NCBI RefSeq assembly: GCF_946222305.1 | Contig: NZ_CAMIHZ010000001.1 | Coordinates: 107,656 to 171,655, forward strand | From: an uncultured Corynebacterium sp. | GTDB taxonomy: Bacteria > Actinomycetota > Actinomycetes > Mycobacteriales > Mycobacteriaceae | DNA length: 64,000 nucleotides | Direction: 5' to 3' | Part shown: one piece after another, positions 55,772-63,947 of the stretch | How the letters are laid out: each line of letters opens with the position of its first letter | Position numbering within the stretch: position 1 is the stretch's first letter | Translations under genes and position numbers: made by a program | The notes under the pieces: model-generated | The model's input: only the letters and a program-made list of their open reading frames with translations | Database searches by the model: none | What the model was told of the DNA's origin: nothing

Positions 55772-55925
55772 GGTGTCTTGGCTTCCCTGTTCAATGTGGC
55801 GATGTGCTTTACCTGGGTCTTTGGGTCGGAGGCGGGCCGTCCGAGGCGTTCCGCGACGGTGCCGGTTGTTGAGTTCGCAGCCCACTGGGCGTGGTTTCAA
55901 ATGAGCAAGCCCCGTTCATCGCGCG

Positions 55926-56591
55926 TTAGATTTTCTTTGATTGTGCGGAAAACTCCTTGGCACCGACGGGGGCTGCGATAGTCCCATTGGCGTTTTCATC
56001 TCGCGCTGCGATGATCAGGCGTTCGACCACTGTGTATAGACTGCCGGCAGCTAGTGCCCACAGGCCGATCGCCAAGACGAATGGCAATCCGAGCCCGTGC
56101 AGTCCGATGGAGACCAGCCCTATAATCAGGCGCTCGGGGCGTTCCACGAGCCCACCGACAACCTTAATTTCGCTGGCTTCGGCCCGAGCCTTCACATAAC
56201 TCGTCACCTGGCTGCAAACCAAGATGATCAAGGTGGCAATAAGCAGAGCTATTTCGTGAGAAGCATGCAGAACGAAGTAGATCGCCAATGCAGCGAAAAT
56301 CGCTCCGTCGGACAGGCGGTCGCAGGTCGCATCCAAAACTGCGCCGAACTTAGTCCCCCCGCCGCGCATGCGAGCCATAGTTCCATCGACCATATCGGTG
56401 GCGACGGTAAGCCCGATCAACGCTGCGCCGGCGAAAAGGTGCCCCGTGGGAATGAGCCACACTGCGAACACCACTGCCAGTACAGTTCCGGCGACAGTCA
56501 CCATGTTGGGTGTGACTCCCCAAGCACTGAGGCGACGAGCAATCGGCTCGATGACGACGGCAGCCGGTTTTCTACCGTGCACGCTAAGCAT
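55926..56591 (-). CDS. pgsA: CDP-alcohol phosphatidyltransferase (phosphatidylinositol phosphate synthase type)
   Basis: Transfers phosphatidyl groups from CDP-diacylglycerol to inositol phosphate, the first step toward phosphatidylinositol and PIMs. The 221 residues have the family signature DMVDGTMARMRGGGTKFGAVLDATCDRLSD (about residues 66-95, in part; D-DG-AR-G-D-D) and several transmembrane helices. It overlaps the HIT gene by 8 nt. The PIM cluster context favours the inositol-phosphate type. Confidence 0.92.
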   Translation of the reverse strand: MLSVHGRKPAAVVIEPIARRLSAWGVTPNMVTVAGTVLAVVFAVWLIPTGHLFAGAALIGLTVATDMVDGTMARMRGGGTKFGAVLDATCDRLSDGAIFAALAIYFVLHASHEIALLIATLIILVCSQVTSYVKARAEASEIKVVGGLVERPERLIIGLVSIGLHGLGLPFVLAIGLWALAAGSLYTVVERLIIAARDENANGTIAAPVGAKEFSAQSKKI

Positions 56592-57258
56592 TAGTGTCTT
56601 CGGCCCTTTCGCTCATTTGCTCGTCGTTATCCTGTTCATAGACTTTGGAACCAGCATCGCCCGTATGGGATGTCGCTCTTGGCTTCTCTGCCTCTTCTAC
56701 GGTTGCAGCTTCTGCCACAGCCACCTCTGCCCACGCTTTGGCTAATAGTTCTCGTGTTTGGCGCAGCGTTTGGGGCAGGACCTTGGTTCCGGTCATTACA
56801 GTCATGAAATTAGCATCCCCTGACCATCGGGGCACGATGTGCTGATGTAGGTGTGTCGGCACACTTCCACCGGACGCCTTGCCGAGATTCAGTCCGACAT
56901 TTACTGCGTCGGGGTTCGAGCTGTGCCGAAGCGCCTTTAGCGCCAGCTTCGTAAACTTCGCTAATTCAACGGTTTCCGCGTCAGTCAGTTCCGTGTAATC
57001 GGCTACAGCGCGATAAGGCACCACCATCATGTGCCCGGGGTTGTAAGGAAACAGATTGAGCACGCAATAGACCGTTTCGCCTCGCGCAATAATGAGCGCT
57101 TCCTCATCCGATTGTTTCGGTAGTTCCACAAACGGGTCCGTGGATCGTGGCGTCCTCGTGAGGTAGGCCGAGCGGTACGGCGCCCACAAACGCATGAGCC
57201 CGTCGGGGCTGTTAGGGGTATCCCCGACCCCCGAATCCACATACGGGGTCTCAGCCAT
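56584..57258 (-). CDS. HIT-domain hydrolase
   Basis: Nucleotide hydrolase or transferase of the HIT superfamily. The 224 residues show the NLFPYNPGHMMVVPYR block, LNLGKASGGSVPTHLHQHIVPRW (HIT triad HLHQHIV), and a ~55-residue Ala/Glu-rich tail with a low-complexity acidic end. It lies between thrS and pgsA, as in mycobacteria. The physiological substrate is not known. Confidence 0.88.
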   Translation of the reverse strand: MAETPYVDSGVGDTPNSPDGLMRLWAPYRSAYLTRTPRSTDPFVELPKQSDEEALIIARGETVYCVLNLFPYNPGHMMVVPYRAVADYTELTDAETVELAKFTKLALKALRHSSNPDAVNVGLNLGKASGGSVPTHLHQHIVPRWSGDANFMTVMTGTKVLPQTLRQTRELLAKAWAEVAVAEAATVEEAEKPRATSHTGDAGSKVYEQDNDEQMSERAEDTNA

Positions 57259-57307
57259 TGTTCACCATCTCCTCACTCGTCCGTGTGCTTTTTGTTCTAC
57301 CGAATAA

Positions 57308-57358
57308 ACAGCCATCTCCTCTGTCGTTTTCGCAAGAACTTCGACGGGAAATGGCTGT
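57308..57358 (-). terminator. Terminator downstream of thrS
   Basis: 12-bp stem ACAGCCATTTCC / GGAGATGGCTGT (one G-U pair) with a second inner stem GTCG/CGAC, followed on the minus strand by TTATT. It begins 18 nt after the thrS stop and precedes the HIT gene. Confidence 0.65.
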
Positions 57359-57375
57359 AAAAAGTGGGCGGATTA

Positions 57376-59496
57376 CTAGTCGAGCAGTGCTTCCACCTCA
57401 GCCTTAGAAGGCTGAACGTTGCGGCGCTCTCCGATCCACTTAGCGATGAGCTCCACTGCCTTGTTTCGAGGAATACCGTTGACCTGGGATCCATCTAGGA
57501 AGCGGAAGCTTACGGCGCCGGCCTCAACATCACGACCGCCCACCAGCAACATGAAAGGAACCTTCCCGGTGGTGTGGGTGCGAATCTTCTTCTGCATACG
57601 GTCATCGGACCTATCGACGTTGGCACGGATTCCACGCTTCCTTAGATCCGACGCCACGGTCTCCAAGTAACCGTTGAATTCGTCAGCCACTGGGATGCCC
57701 ACGACTTGGTGGGGCGCGAGCCATGCCGGGAACGCGCCAGCGTAGTGCTCCAACAGCACGCCGAAGAAGCGCTCGATGGAGCCGAACAGAGCGCGGTGGA
57801 TCATGATGGGGCGCTGTTTGGAACCGTCAGGCGCGGTGTATTCCAAATTGAAGCGCTCCGGCAGGTTGAAATCGAGCTGAACGGTGGACATCTGCCACGT
57901 ACGACCGATGGCGTCTCGTGCCTGGACAGAGATCTTCGGACCGTAGAATGCCGCGCCCGCCGGATCGGGAACCAACTCGAGGCCGGACTTAGTCGCCACA
58001 CGCTGCAGGATCGCGGTGGAACGGTCCCAGATTTCATCGGATCCGACGAACTTGTTGGGATCCTTGGTGGACAGCTCGAGGTAGAAATCGTCGAGTCCGT
58101 AGTCGCGCAGCAGCGAAATGATGAACTCCAGAACCGTGGTGAGCTCTTGCTCCAGCTGGTCTTCCGTGCAGTAGATGTGAGCATCGTCCTGCGTGAAACC
58201 ACGAGCGCGGGTGAGACCGTGAATCACACCGGACTTCTCGTAGCGGTAGACGGTGCCGAACTCGAACAAGCGCAGAGGCAACTCACGGTAGGAACGGCCA
58301 CGAGAAGCGAAAATGAGGTTGTGCATCGGGCAGTTCATCGGTTTGGCGTAGTAATCCTGCGCCTGTTTCGTGACATTGCCGTCGGCGTCCTCTTCCCCGT
58401 CTAGCTGCATGGGTGGGAACATGCCCTCGGCGTAGAAGTCCAAGTGGCCGGACTTCTGGAATAGATCACCCTTGGTGATGTGTGGGGTGTTTACAAACGA
58501 GTAGCCGCTCTCGATGTGGCGGCGACGGGAGTGTTCCTCCATCTCCAAGCGGACGATGCCACCGTTGGGGTGGAAAACGGGGAAGCCCGAGCCGATCTCG
58601 TCGGGGAAGCTAAATAGGTCGAGCTCCGCGCCTAGGCGCCGGTGGTCGCGCTTTTCTGCTTCGGCGAGCATGTCCTGGTAGGACTGCAGAGCTTCCTTGG
58701 ACTCCCACGCAGTACCGTAGACGCGCTGCAGTCCAGCTTTGGATTGATCACCGCGCCAATACGCGGCAGAAGAACGCGTGATGGCGAAAGCTGGGATGTA
58801 GCGGGTGGTTGGCACGTGCGGGCCCCGGCAGAGGTCGTACCATTCCACATCACCGGTGCGTGGGTTCACATTGGAGTATGCGGTGAGCTCGCCCGATCCC
58901 ACCTCGGTGGCTTCATCGGAATCGGGATCCACATTTCCCTTGTCGTCGATGAGCTCAGTCTTAAATGGCTCCTCCGTGTACTCGGCACGCGCATCTTCCA
59001 CCGAGGTATAGGCCTTGCGCTCGAACTTTTGCCCGGACTTGATGATCTTCTTCATCGTTTTTTCGATCTTGCTTAGATCTTCCGGGGTGAACGGCTCGGC
59101 GACATCGAAATCGTAGTAGAAGCCATTTTCGATGGCGGGGCCGATGCCCAGCTTGGTGCCGGGGAACTCTTTCTGCACTGCTTGGGCGAGCACGTGTGCT
59201 GCAGAGTGACGGATAACGCCCCGACCTTCATCCGTATCGGAGGCGATGGCGGTGACTTGCTCTTCCTGTTCCGGTACCCAGGAAAGATCCCGCAGGTTAC
59301 CCTGTGCATCCTTGACACACACAATGGCCTGAGGTCCCTTGTTGGGCAGCTCCAGTGGGCGCATGGCCACACCGGCAGCCTCCCCTGCTGGCACAGTGAA
59401 GGTAACCGGCTGGGTGGCCACTGTAGTTGCCTGACCAGTTGGGGCACTGTGGGAGTGCTGGGTCTGGGGCGAGTTGTGTGGGCTGAGGTCACTCAC
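57376..59496 (-). CDS. thrS: Threonyl-tRNA synthetase
   Basis: Charges tRNA-Thr. The 706 residues have a Ser/Thr/Gln-rich start, an N-terminal TGS domain (FTVPAGEAAGVAMRPLELPN), the editing domain with RHSAAHVLAQAVQKEFPG, the class II core (KPMNCPMHNLIFASRGRSY, FEFGTVYRYEKSG, RGFTQDDAHIYC), motif 3 HRALFGSIERFFGVLLEH, and the anticodon domain. The ATG at 59496 is ~70 nt from the DyP stop. The leader has a TAATAT hexamer but no T-box. Confidence 0.97.
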   Translation of the reverse strand: MSDLSPHNSPQTQHSHSAPTGQATTVATQPVTFTVPAGEAAGVAMRPLELPNKGPQAIVCVKDAQGNLRDLSWVPEQEEQVTAIASDTDEGRGVIRHSAAHVLAQAVQKEFPGTKLGIGPAIENGFYYDFDVAEPFTPEDLSKIEKTMKKIIKSGQKFERKAYTSVEDARAEYTEEPFKTELIDDKGNVDPDSDEATEVGSGELTAYSNVNPRTGDVEWYDLCRGPHVPTTRYIPAFAITRSSAAYWRGDQSKAGLQRVYGTAWESKEALQSYQDMLAEAEKRDHRRLGAELDLFSFPDEIGSGFPVFHPNGGIVRLEMEEHSRRRHIESGYSFVNTPHITKGDLFQKSGHLDFYAEGMFPPMQLDGEEDADGNVTKQAQDYYAKPMNCPMHNLIFASRGRSYRELPLRLFEFGTVYRYEKSGVIHGLTRARGFTQDDAHIYCTEDQLEQELTTVLEFIISLLRDYGLDDFYLELSTKDPNKFVGSDEIWDRSTAILQRVATKSGLELVPDPAGAAFYGPKISVQARDAIGRTWQMSTVQLDFNLPERFNLEYTAPDGSKQRPIMIHRALFGSIERFFGVLLEHYAGAFPAWLAPHQVVGIPVADEFNGYLETVASDLRKRGIRANVDRSDDRMQKKIRTHTTGKVPFMLLVGGRDVEAGAVSFRFLDGSQVNGIPRNKAVELIAKWIGERRNVQPSKAEVEALLD

Positions 59497-59566
59497 TGCG
59501 GAATTTTTCCTTTCGGGATAGCGGTGATCGCCACATACCTGGTGACGATCTTCAACTCACAAGATA

Positions 59567-60790
59567 TTACCCCTCTAGGACCTTCTGGCCCCAGTAGGCA
59601 CCCGGTTCGGTTCCGGGTGGGCACCAAAACAGTGCGGATCCAACGTGTGTGATCCAGCGGTTGAGGCGATCCTTCTCGGCGAGTCGGCGTTGCAGTTCAC
59701 TGAAGCCCTTTTCGGGATCATCCTGAAACGAGATGAAAATCAGTCCTGTGCTGCCCAACGGAGAAATCTCGCCATCCCAGTTGTAGGCCCGGCGCTTCAT
59801 CCTTTTACCATTGCCCGCGGCGATTCCCACATGGCTGCGCGGATCAATGAACGGCAAGCCGGTCTCATCCACCTTGTTTAGATCCACTGGGTCGGATTCC
59901 TTTTCGCCACCGAGGGGCGCACCCTCTTCGATGCTTCTACCGAAAACCACCTCGCGGGATTGGCGATCGAGAGCCTCCCATTCAGGCATGTTGTAGACGA
60001 TGCGGCGCACCACCATGGAGGTGCCACCCTCGTCATCCCAAATAGTCTCCTCGAATTCCGCATCATTGGCTGGGTTGGCTGTGCCGTCCTTGAACCCCAG
60101 GAGGTTGCGGGGAGTCTCGCCTTCGGGCGAGTCGATGAATCCACGCTGGATCCACCGCGGTTTGCAATAGTCCTGCCCACCTCGGGTGAGCACCCGAACG
60201 GCGTGACTTACCGCCGTGAGGTCGTCTCCGCATACTTGCAAAACGACATCCCCGTGGCTGAAATCATCTTTGAGTCGATCACCCTTGAAGGAAGGCAACC
60301 CCTCCTTGTGGTCTTTCACCCACTCGGGCGTCGACGAATCCAGCTTGGCGTCATGAATAAGTTTCGGGCTCCAGCCCACCGTGACAGTAAGGTTCAACGG
60401 TGAGGAAGTGAGCTCACCCTCAAGGTCCGCAAGTGCGGTGTCACCTTGAGTCATGGAGCGGGCGTCACCAGTCCAAATCACCATCAGACGACGGAGATTA
60501 CGACGAAGACCCTCGGCATCTAGACCTTTACGGTCTACATCAAAGGCCACGACGAACGCGTTGGCTTGGCTCGGGGTTTGAATACCCGCTTGGTGCAACC
60601 CATCGAATGGAACCACCGTGCGTTCCGTGGACCGTGCCGTCAAGATGGGTGATTGCTCGCCGGCTGCCGCACCCGTGGCGCCAGCGTTATTTGTGGCTGT
60701 GTCGGTATTACAGGCTGCGAGGACACCCGCGGTGCCCACGAGCCCCAGACCGGCAAAAAATCCACGACGGGATACATTGCCAGTAGACAT
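59567..60790 (-). CDS. DyP-type heme peroxidase (Tat-exported lipoprotein)
   Basis: Peroxidase using heme, EfeB-like. The 407 residues begin with a Tat signal (SRRGFFAGLGLVGTAGVLAAC) whose lipobox places Cys ~27 at the membrane. The DyP core follows: ARSTERTVVPFDGLHQAG, the distal-side GFKDGTANP, RRIVYNMPEWEALDRQSREVV (in part), and the proximal-His region DPRSHVGIAAGNG. It is the last gene of copC-lipoprotein-PCuAC-DyP, 14 nt after PCuAC. Peroxidase substrate unknown; a role in copper or heme-iron metabolism is inferred from context. Confidence 0.9.
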   Translation of the reverse strand: MSTGNVSRRGFFAGLGLVGTAGVLAACNTDTATNNAGATGAAAGEQSPILTARSTERTVVPFDGLHQAGIQTPSQANAFVVAFDVDRKGLDAEGLRRNLRRLMVIWTGDARSMTQGDTALADLEGELTSSPLNLTVTVGWSPKLIHDAKLDSSTPEWVKDHKEGLPSFKGDRLKDDFSHGDVVLQVCGDDLTAVSHAVRVLTRGGQDYCKPRWIQRGFIDSPEGETPRNLLGFKDGTANPANDAEFEETIWDDEGGTSMVVRRIVYNMPEWEALDRQSREVVFGRSIEEGAPLGGEKESDPVDLNKVDETGLPFIDPRSHVGIAAGNGKRMKRRAYNWDGEISPLGSTGLIFISFQDDPEKGFSELQRRLAEKDRLNRWITHVGSALFWCPPGTEPGAYWGQKVLEG

Positions 60791-60804
60791 GGCTGGATCT
60801 ACCT

Positions 60805-61446
60805 CTACTTGCCGTAGTGCTCGTGCTGCGAGTTCTGAACGCGGACCGGAATGTCCTTGAGCTCGTAAGTCTTGCCTTCGGAATCCTTGAGGTTCAGCGT
60901 GAGAGTGTCGCCCGCTGCGAACTCATCAGTGTTGTCCATGATCATGAGGTGGTTGCCGCCGGGCTTCAGCTCGCTGGTCTGGCCAGCACCGATCTTGAGG
61001 CCACCCTTCATCTGAGACATCACGCCGTTGTTGGTCTCGTGGATCTCGTAGCGACCTTTCAGGGAGCCACTGACCTCGGTGATGGTGATTTCCTTATCGG
61101 AATTGTTCTTGAAGGTGCCGAAAACACCAGTCATCTTCTTCGATGCCGGCTTTGCGGTGATGTATGCGTCTTGGAAAGCAAGATCGCCAGATTCGATGGT
61201 CTTTCCTCCGGCCATCTGATCGTGGCCGTCATGGTTCATGCCGGACTCATGCGCAGCGCTGGTTGATGCAGAGCTGCTGGGAGCCTTAGCCGCATTCGAT
61301 CCCTCCGTGACGGAGGAGTGTGCCGCTTCCGAATTGCCATCCTTTTCACCTGGTGCGGAACAGCTGGCGAGAGCCAAGCTGGCTGCAGCAACGGTGGCGA
61401 TGGATAGTGCGGCGAGGCGATTACGGCCAAAGGTGGAGGTACGCAT
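60805..61446 (-). CDS. PCuAC-type copper chaperone lipoprotein
   Basis: Extracytoplasmic Cu(I) chaperone, related to proteins that deliver copper to cytochrome oxidase. The 213 residues have lipobox LALASC (Cys ~29), a His/Met-rich tract HESGMNHDGHDQM (about 66-78), and the PCuAC domain with its metal site: His ~135, Met ~146, and HLM at ~166-168 (H-x10-M-x19-H-x-M). It lies between the lipoprotein gene and DyP, all one operon. Confidence 0.88.
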   Translation of the reverse strand: MRTSTFGRNRLAALSIATVAAASLALASCSAPGEKDGNSEAAHSSVTEGSNAAKAPSSSASTSAAHESGMNHDGHDQMAGGKTIESGDLAFQDAYITAKPASKKMTGVFGTFKNNSDKEITITEVSGSLKGRYEIHETNNGVMSQMKGGLKIGAGQTSELKPGGNHLMIMDNTDEFAAGDTLTLNLKDSEGKTYELKDIPVRVQNSQHEHYGK

Positions 61447-61492
61447 TGCGATCCTGCTTTCTGTTTTCTGTTATTTTTCTGGCTTGACGCCA

Positions 61493-61511
61493 CGAGCGGC
61501 CACTCCGCTCG
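61493..61511 (-). other. Intercistronic hairpin in the copper operon
   Basis: Perfect 7-bp stem CGAGCGG/CCGCTCG with a 5-nt loop, between the lipoprotein and PCuAC genes. No T-tract follows, so it is more likely an mRNA processing or stability element than a terminator. Confidence 0.4.
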
Positions 61512-61525
61512 CGGTGCAGTAGGAA

Positions 61526-61894
61526 TTAGTTTCCTGCTGGAGCCTGGGCGCCCTGCTGGGCAGGAGCCTGTGCTGCCCCTTCGGTAGCATTGCCCGGACC
61601 AGGGACCGGGGTGTTCTCCGCTGGAGCGTTCTGCTGATCGGTAGCACGCTCGCCCGAGGTCGTGGCAGGTACAGCCTTCTCCTGGCCAGAAGCTTCGGCC
61701 GGAGATGTTGGAGCGGAGGAAGACTCGGTGGCAGCCTTGGAGACTTCAGCCAAGCTTGGCTGGGTGGGTCCCTCGGTTACCTCACCGAATTCACGGTTGG
61801 AGGAATCGTTCTCATGTGGCGGGGTGCAGGCAGCCAAAGCCACGCCCGCAGTGAGAGCCACGGCTCCAACAGCGGTCCTTTTAAAAACGCTCAT
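61526..61894 (-). CDS. Small Ala/Pro/Thr-rich lipoprotein of unknown function
   Basis: 122 residues with a signal and lipobox VALAAC (Cys ~23), then a low-complexity, acidic, Ala/Pro/Ser/Thr-rich region without recognised domains. The operon position between copC and the PCuAC gene suggests a role in copper handling, but nothing in the sequence shows it. Only one His lies near the mature N-terminus (TPPHEND). Confidence 0.65.
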   Translation of the reverse strand: MSVFKRTAVGAVALTAGVALAACTPPHENDSSNREFGEVTEGPTQPSLAEVSKAATESSSAPTSPAEASGQEKAVPATTSGERATDQQNAPAENTPVPGPGNATEGAAQAPAQQGAQAPAGN

Positions 61895-61908
61895 TGTCGT
61901 TTACTCCT

Positions 61909-62508
61909 CTAATCGTCTTTAAGATTTCGCCAGCGCGCGATCGCCATGACCAGCGCACCTCCGATAACGACGATACCGGCAATGGGCAGTAACCACCCAA
62001 GTCCTCGCATGGGGTCCTCCCCCTTTGAGGAGGACTGGCTGGAATCCTGGCCGTCGGCGGAATTACCGCTACCTTCAGAATTCGACCCACCGTTGTCCTT
62101 GCCGGCCAGAGTGAACTTCACGGAACCGCGGGTGGCATGCCCATCGGAGCTCGTGATTTGGTAACCAATCGTGTACTCCCCAGGCTCGGCATCCTTCTGC
62201 TCTGGAACGTCGATGGAAAGAGTCTTGCCGTCTTGCGAAGGCTTCTCTCGAGTGATCAGCTTGCCATCCTTGGTCAGAGCGATGTTGTTGAATCCGTCTT
62301 GGGGGACACCAGAGAAAGTGAGAGTGATTTTCTGAGGAAGCTTATCGACCGTGCTATTAGCAGCCGGATTGGATTCGACAACCCCATCATGAGCAAGGGC
62401 AGGGGCAGCGAAAACACTGGCGGCGGTCAATGCCGTTGCACCCGTTACAGCCACTGGACGCACCCACCGCGATAGTGAACCGCTCAACCCTACAGCCAAC
62501 TTCTTCAT
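61909..62508 (-). CDS. copC: CopC-domain copper-binding membrane protein
   Basis: Extracytoplasmic CopC/YobA-type copper protein. The 199 residues have a signal peptide cleaved at APALA, leaving His ~40 as a predicted N-terminal copper ligand (HDGVVESNPAANSTV). The CopC beta-barrel has ITLTFSGVPQDG, YTIGYQITSSDGHATRGSVKF. A Ser/Gly/Asp spacer and a C-terminal transmembrane helix (LLPIAGIVVIGGALVMAIAR) follow. The ATG at 62508 has an AAGGG Shine-Dalgarno. It heads the copC-lipoprotein-PCuAC-DyP operon. Confidence 0.88.
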   Translation of the reverse strand: MKKLAVGLSGSLSRWVRPVAVTGATALTAASVFAAPALAHDGVVESNPAANSTVDKLPQKITLTFSGVPQDGFNNIALTKDGKLITREKPSQDGKTLSIDVPEQKDAEPGEYTIGYQITSSDGHATRGSVKFTLAGKDNGGSNSEGSGNSADGQDSSQSSSKGEDPMRGLGWLLPIAGIVVIGGALVMAIARWRNLKDD

Positions 62509-62735
62509 CAAAATCCCTTCTACCTTCAACACCCACATTGCAATGGCGGCAGATACCTTGAAGATGGCACCTCCGTCTCAAACAACGGTCCAGCATTGAT
62601 TCCAACGCGACACTCTCAACGCTACCGCGAGGAAGCAGTAGCCCTAAAATACTTGTGTGGAATCATCGGGGGATTTTTCCGGACCTAGAGAGCTAGTCGG
62701 ATGCGGGGCACCCTAAGTTCCCGTTTTGAAAATGA

Positions 62736-62751
62736 TGTGCTGTGTATCACA
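62736..62751. promoter_or_regulatory. GlxR/CRP-site-like sequence upstream of copC
   Basis: TGTGATACACAGCACA on the minus strand resembles the actinobacterial cAMP-CRP/GlxR consensus TGTGAN6TCACA, with one mismatch in the right half. It lies between copC and ybaK, ~230 nt from copC. The central TA preferred by GlxR is only half present. Confidence 0.3.
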
Positions 62752-62795
62752 CACTCGAGATCGGCTCGAGTTATCCCCGTCGATGGCGCAAGCAA

Positions 62796-63257
62796 TCACA
62801 CTCCGATGGGCGCGAGCCGCGCCCCAGTTAGTTTCAAGAGATCGTTGGGAGCCAACCGCAAGGACAGCCCCCTTTGCCCGGCAGAGATGATGATCTGGGA
62901 TAGCTCAACAGCTGATCCATCGATGAGAGTCGGCAATTTCCTCTGAGTTCCCAGCGGGGATATTCCTCCCACCACATACCCCGTCGCGCGTTGTGCTTGC
63001 GCAGGATTTGCCATTTCAGCTTTCTTCCAGCCGAGGGCTTTCGCTGCAGCTTTTAAAGAAAGGTGTCCGGCCACAGGAACACAACAAATGGCCAATTCTC
63101 CCCCATGAGTAATCACCAAAGTTTTGAACACTCCCCTAGGGTCCGCTCCAAGCTCTTGGACAGAGTGGTCCCCAAAGTGATCTTTACTAGACGCGTAGCT
63201 CAGCACTTCGTGCTGCACACCTGAGGCGGCGTCTATCGCCCGAGTTTTGCTGGCCAT
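62796..63257 (-). CDS. YbaK/EbsC family aminoacyl-tRNA deacylase
   Basis: Hydrolyses mischarged tRNA, in the best-known members Cys-tRNA-Pro. The 153 residues have the INS-like fold: FKTLVITHGGELAICCVPVAGHLSLKAAAKAL (in part), ATGYVVGGISPLGTQRKLPT (the GGxSPxG region) and QIIISAGQRGLSLRLAPNDL. The ATG at 63257 begins MASKTRAIDAAS; a longer in-frame extension would run into the tRNA-Val gene. Last minus-strand CDS at the right of the window. Confidence 0.9.
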   Translation of the reverse strand: MASKTRAIDAASGVQHEVLSYASSKDHFGDHSVQELGADPRGVFKTLVITHGGELAICCVPVAGHLSLKAAAKALGWKKAEMANPAQAQRATGYVVGGISPLGTQRKLPTLIDGSAVELSQIIISAGQRGLSLRLAPNDLLKLTGARLAPIGV

Positions 63258-63298
63258 AGTCTTCAACAATAATCGGAAATAATCCAGACAAAATGTAT

Positions 63299-63373
63299 TG
63301 GTGGTCCTAACTGGGATTGAACCAGTGACCTTTCCGGTGTGAACGGAACGCTCTCCCACTGAGCTATAGGACC
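63299..63373 (-). tRNA. tRNA-Val (CAC anticodon)
   Basis: Canonical cloverleaf: acceptor GGTCCTA/TAGGACC, D-arm GCTC/GAGC, anticodon loop TTCACAC with anticodon CAC, T-arm ACTGG/CCAGT with TTCAATC loop, discriminator A and encoded CCA. 75 nt. A possible promoter lies ~80 nt upstream (63462-63491). Confidence 0.95.
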
Positions 63374-63461
63374 GGGACGCTTCGAATGCTTGGACGATTC
63401 GGATGCGTAGACGACGCGAGATCTTTCAACGTACGAGAACGCTCGCTCGTGCTGTGGAGAG

Positions 63462-63491
63462 AATGTACCACCTGAATTCGCTGCGAACCTA
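63462..63491 (-). promoter_or_regulatory. Candidate tRNA-Val(CAC) promoter
   Basis: Minus-strand TAGGTT (63486-63491) and TACATT (63462-63467), spacing 18. Predicted start ~80 nt before the tRNA. Confidence 0.35.
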
Positions 63492-63761
63492 AACCAAGTG
63501 CTCACACCTGGAAAATTTTATGAATCGGGGTACCGACTGACACCGCAACTTCGATAAAACTTGGACAACACACCACAAGACACGTGCAGCGCGCCACAAA
63601 GCCCGTGTGGCGTGCCATGCAAATCATGCGTAGCGCGCCAAACTAGCCATACACATGCACCAAGCTAAACATCTGCAGCCCGGCAAATTGCACGAATGTG
63701 ATTTGCAAGCCTTGAAGGGCGCCACTCACCTGCCACTCTCACCCCATCACGACCTGCGGAT

Positions 63762-63791
63762 TTGTGAAATACGCAACTGTCGGGCTAATGT
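63762..63791 (+). promoter_or_regulatory. Candidate promoter of tRNA-Gly
   Basis: TTGTGA (63762-63767) and TAATGT (63786-63791) with 18-nt spacing; transcription would begin ~25 nt before the tRNA. tRNA-Val(GAC) lies 48 nt after tRNA-Gly and may be cotranscribed. Confidence 0.5.
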
Positions 63792-63823
63792 TCTGTGTCG
63801 CACCGAATCACATTCAGTGCAAT

Positions 63824-63899
63824 GCGGATGTAGCGCAGTTGGTAGCGCATCACCTTGCCAAGGTGAGGGTCGCGAGTTCGAGTCTCGTCATCCGCTCCA
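63824..63899 (+). tRNA. tRNA-Gly (GCC anticodon)
   Basis: Cloverleaf: acceptor GCGGATG/CATCCGC, D-arm GCGC/GCGC, anticodon stem TCACC/GGTGA with loop TTGCCAA (anticodon GCC), T-arm GCGAG/CTCGT with TTCGAGT loop, and encoded CCA. 76 nt. Confidence 0.96.
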
Positions 63900-63947
63900 C
63901 TTTTCCTTTCTGGGTTCAACAGATTCAGGATTCGGAAAAGCTTGCAA

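Larger units (their letters stand above)
63374..63823. other. 450-bp region between divergent tRNA genes
   Basis: Contains candidate promoters for tRNA-Val(CAC) (63462-63491) and tRNA-Gly (63762-63791), and a duplicated octamer GCGCGCCA (63589-63596, 63633-63640). No credible coding frame. Confidence 0.6.

Noticed and set aside
57259..59566. T-box riboswitch for thrS, and similarly for alaS, hisS, aspS
   Set aside because: The leaders are short, and no T-box sequence or specifier arrangement was found.
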